A DNA stretch of 64,000 nt, from contig CAYPRB010000004.1 in assembly GCA_964413055.1 (NCBI GenBank), positions 62,001-126,000 of the forward strand. The letters run 5' to 3'. Every line of letters begins with the position of its first letter. The stretch's first letter is position 1. The notes below the pieces were generated by a model, which ran no database searches, was not told the origin of the DNA, and worked only from the letters and a program-made list of their open reading frames with translations. The DNA is from UBA3102 sp964413055. Lineage in GTDB: Bacteria; Bacillota; Desulfotomaculia; Desulfotomaculales; Pelotomaculaceae. The position numbers were made by a program, and so were the translations under genes. Of this stretch, positions 59,239-64,000 are shown one piece after another.

Positions 59239-60489
59239 TTGAGCAATTATGTGGTGCGGGACCTCAGCCTGGCCCCCGGGGGGCGGCTTAAAATAGCATG
59301 GGTGCGCGAGCATATGCCGGTTTTAAAATCCGTCAGAAAGGAGTTCGAACGGGACCGGCCTTTTGCCGGGATGCGGGTAGCTCTATCCATCCACCTGGAA
59401 GCCAAGACGGCTTACCTGGCCGAAGTGATCCGGGCCGGCGGCGCGGAAGTGGCCATTACCGGTTCCAATCCCCTGTCAACCCAGGATGATGTTGCCGCCG
59501 CCCTGGCTGCTGCCGGAATGAAGGTTTACGCGTGGTATGACGCCACGGACCGGGAGTACCGGGAACACCTCCTTCAAGTACTGGATACCAGCCCGCAGTT
59601 GGTCATTGATGACGGTGGGGACCTGGTTAACTTGCTGCATACGGAACGTAAGGACCAGGCTGGTGAGGTCACCGGTGGGTGTGAAGAAACCACCACCGGT
59701 GTGTTGCGTTTGGAAGCCATGGACCGCAAGGGTATACTTTTATTCCCCATGCTGGCGGTAAATAATGCTTTCTGCAAATATCTTTTTGACAACCGTTACG
59801 GGACCGGCGAATCGGCCTGGTCCGGGATTATGAGAACCACCAATCTGGTCGTGGCCGGAAAAACCGTGGTGGTGCTGGGTTACGGCTGGTGCGGTAAGGG
59901 AGTGGCCATGCGGGCCAGGGGCCTGGGGGCAAGAGTCATCATCTGCGAGGTGGACCCGGTCAAGGCGGTGGAAGCATGCATGGACGGCTACCAGGTAATG
60001 AACAGTGAACAGGCTGCGGCGGAAGGAGATATGTTTGTGACGGTCACGGGATGTAAAGATGTCCTGTGCCGGAAACATTTTCTGCAAATGAAGGACGGTG
60101 CTGTACTGGCCAACGCGGGCCATTTTGATGTTGAGATTGATAAAAACGACCTGTTCGGTTTGGCTGTAGACCGCCGGGTGGTGCGTAGGAATATCGAGCG
60201 TTTCATTTTGCCGGGCAGCCGTAAAATCTACCTGCTGGCCGAAGGGAGATTGGTTAATCTGGCCGCTGGTGACGGTCATCCCGCCGAGATAATGGATATG
60301 TCCTTTGCCGTACAGGCTCTTTCAGCCAGGTATATCCGGGAAAATGCCGCAAGTCTGGACAAAAGGCTGTACCAGGTACCGGCGCAAATAGACCGCCGGG
60401 TAGCCCGCATGAAGTTGGTCTCACTTGGTATTGACCTGGACACGCTTTCGGAAGAGCAGTCGGCATATATCAACGACTGGCGGTCTTAA
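59239..60489 (+). CDS. ahcY: S-adenosyl-/S-inosyl-homocysteine hydrolase
   Basis: This NAD-dependent enzyme releases homocysteine from S-adenosylhomocysteine or its inosyl form. It is 416 aa from TTG 59239. Catalytic residues appear in IDDGGDL, GGCEETTTGV and NNAFCKYLFDNRYGTG, and the NAD site is GYGWCGKG. It is the short Thermotoga/archaeal type. Its adenine-site segment reads SIHLEAKTA (His52 to Lys56), where the mammalian enzyme has HMTVETA, so a purine contact glutamate is replaced by lysine. With mtaD adjacent, S-inosylhomocysteine is a plausible true substrate, as in methanogens. Confidence 0.9.
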   Translation: MSNYVVRDLSLAPGGRLKIAWVREHMPVLKSVRKEFERDRPFAGMRVALSIHLEAKTAYLAEVIRAGGAEVAITGSNPLSTQDDVAAALAAAGMKVYAWYDATDREYREHLLQVLDTSPQLVIDDGGDLVNLLHTERKDQAGEVTGGCEETTTGVLRLEAMDRKGILLFPMLAVNNAFCKYLFDNRYGTGESAWSGIMRTTNLVVAGKTVVVLGYGWCGKGVAMRARGLGARVIICEVDPVKAVEACMDGYQVMNSEQAAAEGDMFVTVTGCKDVLCRKHFLQMKDGAVLANAGHFDVEIDKNDLFGLAVDRRVVRRNIERFILPGSRKIYLLAEGRLVNLAAGDGHPAEIMDMSFAVQALSARYIRENAASLDKRLYQVPAQIDRRVARMKLVSLGIDLDTLSEEQSAYINDWRS

Positions 60490-60531
60490 CCGGAATGCCG
60501 TGGTCTTGGTTCCAAAAGAAAGGGGAGGCTT

Positions 60532-61833
60532 ATGAGCGAGATATTAATTCAGGGTCCCGCGGTAATTACCATGGAAGGGTCCGGCGTAATTTATGAAGAC
60601 GGTGAAATTGCTGTGTCCGGGGACAGTATTGTTTCTGCCGGGCCGCGCGGTTCCGCGCCGGAAGGGTTTGTGGCGCAAAAGGTGATTGACGGGAGCGGCA
60701 TGGTGGCCTTGCCCGGCTTGGTCAACTGTCATACCCATGCTGCCATGACCTTATTACGCGGCTATGCCGATGATCTGCCTTTAATGCAGTGGTTAAACGA
60801 AAAAATCTGGCCGGTGGAAGGCAGGCTGCAGCCGGAGGATGTTTATTGGGGGACCCTGCTCTGCTGTCTTGAGATGATCAAATCAGGCACCACTGCTTTT
60901 GCCGACATGTATTTTGAGATGGACCAGGTGGCACGTGCCGTGGAGCAAAGCGGTATGCGGGCCAGCCTGGCGCGTGGTATGGTCGGAGCGGGTCCGGATG
61001 CCCAAAAGGCTATTGACGAGAGTTTAAGTTTGGTCCGGGAATGGAATGGCGCGGCCGGAGGCAGGATTAAGGTTATGTTCGGTCCCCACGCTCCCTATAC
61101 CTGTCCACCGGAATACTTGCGGCAGGTAACCGGGCTGGCCGCGGACCATAAGGTGGGCATTCATATTCACGTGGCGGAAACCAGAGACGAATTAGAACAA
61201 ATCTACGCCAATTACCACATGTCACCGGTAAAACACTTGCAGGCTACCGGTCTTTTCGAAGTCCCGGTTTTGGCCGCCCACTGCGTATACGTTGATGAGG
61301 AAGATATAGAGGTTCTAGCTGCAGAAAAAGTAAGGGTGGCGCATTGCCCGGAAAGCAATATGAAACTGGCCAGCGGCATTTCCCCCGTAACCGGGTTATT
61401 AAAAGCAGGAGTGCAGGTGGGGTTGGGTACCGACGGGGCGGCCAGCAATAATAATTTGGATTTGTTGGAGGAAATGCGTACTGCGGCGCTGCTGCAAAAG
61501 GTAAATTCCGGTGACCCCGTGGTGCTGCCGGCTTATGAAGCATTGCAGATGGCTACCTGCAAAGGCGCGCAGGTTTTGGGGCTGTCTGAAGTAGGGCAAC
61601 TGAAGGCGGGAATGAAGGCGGACGTGATCCTGGTGAATTACCGGTGTCCCCACCACTGCCCCCGGCACGACCTGGTGGCCAATCTGGTTTATGCCGCCCA
61701 CTCTGCCGATGTGGAAACCGTAATCATTAATGGTACGGTGGTTATGGAAGACAGAAGGGTATTGACCATGGACGAAGAGAAAATTATGACCGCCGCCCGG
61801 CAATGTGCCCTGCAATTGGTCGGTAAAAAATGA
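60532..61833 (+). CDS. mtaD: 5-methylthioadenosine/S-adenosylhomocysteine deaminase
   Basis: MtaD deaminates methylthioadenosine and S-adenosylhomocysteine (and in some anaerobes 5'-deoxyadenosine) to the inosine forms. It is a 433-aa amidohydrolase. Metal ligands are in NCHTHAAMTLLRG (HxH), HIHVAETRDE and LAAHCVYV, with the catalytic Asp in GTDGAASNN. Start is ATG 60532. It is the last plus-strand gene of the salvage group and runs to within one base of the convergent aminotransferase gene, with no terminator between. Confidence 0.93.
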   Translation: MSEILIQGPAVITMEGSGVIYEDGEIAVSGDSIVSAGPRGSAPEGFVAQKVIDGSGMVALPGLVNCHTHAAMTLLRGYADDLPLMQWLNEKIWPVEGRLQPEDVYWGTLLCCLEMIKSGTTAFADMYFEMDQVARAVEQSGMRASLARGMVGAGPDAQKAIDESLSLVREWNGAAGGRIKVMFGPHAPYTCPPEYLRQVTGLAADHKVGIHIHVAETRDELEQIYANYHMSPVKHLQATGLFEVPVLAAHCVYVDEEDIEVLAAEKVRVAHCPESNMKLASGISPVTGLLKAGVQVGLGTDGAASNNNLDLLEEMRTAALLQKVNSGDPVVLPAYEALQMATCKGAQVLGLSEVGQLKAGMKADVILVNYRCPHHCPRHDLVANLVYAAHSADVETVIINGTVVMEDRRVLTMDEEKIMTAARQCALQLVGKK

Positions 61834-61834
61834 G

Positions 61835-63268
61835 CTATTTTTTTATAAACGATTTAAGTACGGTTTTTGCCCCGGATGCGGCCATGCTGAAAAAACTTTT
61901 ATGCTCTGCAAACACCTGCTCCAGAGCCTGCAAAAGAGTGTCGATTTGTTCCGGGGTGACATTTAGAGGCGGTTCCAGGCGGATCACGTTAGGGTTGTTC
62001 AGGGTGTAGGCAGTAATGATCCGGTGTTTGTTAAGTAATTCCCCCGCTACCATACTGCCGGTGTATTCCTCTGAAAATTTATTGACGAGGCCGAAGGATG
62101 CTTTGGAGGCTAAACCTCCGGGCTGGTTGAATTCAACACCCACCATCAGGCCGCAACCGCGCACTTCTTTGACCAGTGAATATTTATCTTTCAGTTTATA
62201 AAGTCCGGTCAATAATTGCCGGCCAGTTTCCCAAGCCCGGCCGGGAAGGTTTTCTTCAAAAGTCACTTCCAGCGCTGCTATGGCTGCCGCTGCCGCCATG
62301 GTGTTACCCCCGAAAGTAGAAGTGTGTAAAAGCGCTCTTTCCATATTGCCGTAGGCTTTTTTCCAGATTTCGTCGGTGGTGATGTAGGCTCCGATTGGCA
62401 TCACCCCGCCGCCCAATGATTTGGCCAGGCACATGATATCCGGGGTTACCCCTTCGTGCTCGCAGGCGAACATTTTACCGGTACGTCCCAGTCCGGTCTG
62501 AATTTCGTCCATTATCAACAAGGTGCCGTATTTTGAGCATATCTCCCGCACGCCGGACAGGTAACCGGGAGGCGGGATGATTATTCCTCCTTCTCCTTGA
62601 ATAGGTTCAACGATGAAGGCGGCAATGTTTTCGCTTTTTAAGGTGCTTTCCAGGGAGTCCAGGCGGCCGTATGGAATGGATAAACAATCCGGCAGCAGGG
62701 GCTGAAAATATTTACGGTACTTGTCCCGTCCGGTTACCGAGAGTGCGCCCATGGTTTTACCATGAAAGGAATTTTCACAGTAGACCAAACCCCGGCGCCC
62801 GGTTGCTGCCCGCGCCAGCTTTAAAGCTCCTTCCACGGCTTCCGCGCCGCTGTTGCCGAAGAAGGAACGCTGCAGCCCGCCGGGAGTTGCCGCGGCCAGG
62901 TTTTTGGCCAGAGCGCCGGCCAGGGTACCGAGGGATGCCTGGAGCAAGTTGGGTAACTGTTTAACTTGTTCCAGGGCCGCTATTACCCGCGGGTGGTTGT
63001 GCCCCAGGTTCAAGGCCCCGTAAGCACCGAGAAAATCAAGGTGACGGTTGCCTTCGCTGTCCCATAAATTAATCCCTTCGGCCTTGTTAAATTGTTTATC
63101 AAAATTTAACATACCCATCATGGCGGCCAGACTGGAATTAACATAATTTTTGTGGTTGTATACTACCTGCTTTCGGCTTTGTTTAATAGCCTCAGAAAGC
63201 GGAAGGAATCCGGCAGGCTTGGGACCAAGTTTCAAGCCGGATTTTTTACCGGTGGGATTGTTTTTCAA
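61835..63268 (-). CDS. class III (ornithine/putrescine-type) aminotransferase
   Basis: This 477-aa PLP enzyme of the ornithine/putrescine/acetylornithine family transfers an omega-amino group to a 2-oxo acid. The PLP lysine is in MCLAKSLGGG, with LIMDEIQTGLGRTG and SGAEAVEGALKLARA. The N-terminal extension and overall length resemble putrescine aminotransferase more than ArgD (about 400 aa). The start is TTG 63268, 9 nt after GGAGG. It is convergent with mtaD. The substrate (putrescine, ornithine or another diamine) is uncertain; a link to polyamine by-products of MTA metabolism is speculative. Confidence 0.83.
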   Translation of the reverse strand: MKNNPTGKKSGLKLGPKPAGFLPLSEAIKQSRKQVVYNHKNYVNSSLAAMMGMLNFDKQFNKAEGINLWDSEGNRHLDFLGAYGALNLGHNHPRVIAALEQVKQLPNLLQASLGTLAGALAKNLAAATPGGLQRSFFGNSGAEAVEGALKLARAATGRRGLVYCENSFHGKTMGALSVTGRDKYRKYFQPLLPDCLSIPYGRLDSLESTLKSENIAAFIVEPIQGEGGIIIPPPGYLSGVREICSKYGTLLIMDEIQTGLGRTGKMFACEHEGVTPDIMCLAKSLGGGVMPIGAYITTDEIWKKAYGNMERALLHTSTFGGNTMAAAAAIAALEVTFEENLPGRAWETGRQLLTGLYKLKDKYSLVKEVRGCGLMVGVEFNQPGGLASKASFGLVNKFSEEYTGSMVAGELLNKHRIITAYTLNNPNVIRLEPPLNVTPEQIDTLLQALEQVFAEHKSFFSMAASGAKTVLKSFIKK

Positions 63269-63409
63269 AATTATAACCTCCGCTGAGCTTATTGTTTACA
63301 GTTGATAAAAAGTCGGAATTATGCACAAATTTGTACCCAATTTAATTATAGTTTATTTTCTTGATGCGGTTGAAATAACCTGCAAGTAATTTAAATTTTT
63401 ATCGCTGCC

Positions 63410-63438
63410 TTGACATTACAGATTACTTCAAGTAAAAT
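63410..63438 (+). promoter_or_regulatory. sigma-A promoter of ylxM-ffh
   Basis: TTGACA (63410-63415, perfect) and TAAAAT (63433-63438) are 17 bases apart, about 45 bp before the ylxM start. Confidence 0.85.
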
Positions 63439-63483
63439 CATGCTGTAAAGTAAAACACCTTTAAAGGCAAGCGGTGAAGGCAG

Positions 63484-63846
63484 ATGTTAGTGCTGGAAAA
63501 GTTGGCTTGGATTAATCTGCTTTATGATTTTTACGGCCGCCTTTTAACCGACAGGCAAAAAATGTTCGTTGAATTGTATTACTGTCAAAACCTGTCCCTG
63601 GGTGAGATTGCCGCTGAATTTAAGGTTACCAGGCAAGCGGTGTACGATACTTTGAAAAGAACGGAACAGTCACTCACCGGGTACGAGGAAAAATTGGGTC
63701 TGGCATTAAAATTCCGTTTGGAAAAAGAAAAACTTTCATCTGCGGTGGCACTGCTTGACGCGGGTCTAAAGACCGGTGAATATAAAAGCATCCGGAAAGC
63801 AAGGGATATTTTACAGGAGTTGCTGCATGACCGGGAATATGAATAA
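63484..63846 (+). CDS. ylxM: YlxM/p13-like putative DNA-binding protein
   Basis: This 120-aa helix-turn-helix protein of the UPF0122 family resembles sigma factor region 4: LTDRQKMFVELYYCQNLSLGEIAAEFKVTRQAVYDTLKRTE. It is nearly always encoded directly before ffh and modulates SRP function in streptococci. Here it starts at ATG 63484, and ffh follows after 29 bp. Confidence 0.93.
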   Translation: MLVLEKLAWINLLYDFYGRLLTDRQKMFVELYYCQNLSLGEIAAEFKVTRQAVYDTLKRTEQSLTGYEEKLGLALKFRLEKEKLSSAVALLDAGLKTGEYKSIRKARDILQELLHDREYE

Positions 63847-63875
63847 GTATCAGGTCATGAAAGGGGGACTACAGT

Positions 63876-64000
63876 GTGTTTGCCGGATTGACTGAAAGAC
63901 TGCGGGAAACTTTTAAAAAACTAAAGAATAAGGGTCACCTTACTGAATCTGATGTCAACAGCGCATTAAGAGAAGTGCGGATGGCACTTCTGGAAGCTGA
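63876..64000 (+). CDS. ffh: signal recognition particle protein Ffh, 5' end only
   Basis: The first 41 codons of Ffh are present, from GTG 63876 (AAGGGGG 8 nt upstream) to the window edge. MFAGLTERLRETFKKLKNKG and ESDVNSALREVRMALLEA match the helical N domain of the SRP54 GTPase. The GTPase and M domains lie beyond the window. Confidence 0.93.
   Translation, partial: MFAGLTERLRETFKKLKNKGHLTESDVNSALREVRMALLEA

Noticed and set aside
1..64000. CRISPR arrays, insertion sequences, prophage genes, rRNA or tRNA genes
   Set aside because: None was seen: no regularly spaced repeats, transposase or phage motifs, and no tRNA-like or rRNA sequences.

Overview
The window reads as chromosome of an anaerobic, endospore-forming, low-to-mid GC Gram-positive bacterium. 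The best fit is the Peptococcaceae (Desulfotomaculum/Pelotomaculum-like clostridia). Direct support comes from a gerA-gerB-gerC germination operon, ylbJ, an alpha/beta SASP with its germination protease gpr, a PASTA kinase prkC, and the Firmicute gene orders yicC-remA-gmk-rpoZ-coaBC-priA-def-fmt-rsmB-rlmN-prpC-prkC-rsgA-rpe and fapR-plsX-fab-acpP-fabF-rnc-ftsY. LL-diaminopimelate aminotransferase, ADP-forming acetyl-CoA synthetase and the lack of O2-dependent methionine-salvage genes fit an anaerobe. Genus is inference only. Coding density is high, TTG and GTG starts are very common, and there are no rRNAs, tRNAs, insertion sequences, prophage genes or CRISPR arrays.

Layout: 1-3525 (minus) gerA-gerB-gerC, gerC cut by the window edge. 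3866-6880 glycine-betaine transporter proV-proW-proX. 6964-8742 (minus) rqcH. 8924-15235 SERCA-like Ca2+ ATPase, dapF, dapL and an aspartate-type aminotransferase. 15458-26018 housekeeping run from yicC to rlmN, with a DUF116 protein between fmt and rsmB. 26071-34276 signalling and cell-wall cluster (two FHA proteins, PP2C phosphatase, FtsW/RodA, class B PBP, PASTA kinase) followed by rsgA and rpe. 34311-38655 a GntR-type regulator, a strong promoter with an embedded palindrome, an FMN riboswitch and ribD-ribE-ribBA-ribH. 38752-41905 rpmB, SASP, gpr, rsmD and coaD. 41926-46932 a coiled-coil protein, a BioD-like/DRTGG protein, ADP-forming acetyl-CoA synthetase and ylbJ. 47108-56802 DUF177-rpmF and the FapR-controlled fatty-acid operon, then rnc and ftsY. 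57042-63268 a small zinc-ribbon protein, four genes for methylthioadenosine and S-adenosylhomocysteine salvage, and a class III aminotransferase. 63484-64000 ylxM and the start of ffh.

How the genes work together: dapL and dapF are consecutive steps to meso-diaminopimelate. The FHA/phosphatase/kinase genes can form a Ser/Thr phosphorylation loop acting on the adjacent cell-wall synthase pair. The rib genes are a complete GTP/Ru5P-to-riboflavin set under FMN feedback. fapR to fabF is a nearly complete type II fatty-acid synthesis operon with a recognisable FapR operator on its own promoter. mtnP, mtnA, ahcY and mtaD together handle the by-products of SAM use, and residue signatures suggest a deaminate-first (inosine) route.

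Most notable observations: the possible inosine route for SAM by-product salvage; the actinobacterial-style FHA/kinase/cell-wall arrangement set inside a Firmicute neighbourhood; a roughly 70-bp inverted repeat pair flanking the fatty-acid/rnc/ftsY block; a palindrome inside the riboflavin promoter next to a GntR gene; and an rsmD gene with no ATG, GTG or TTG start at the expected place.
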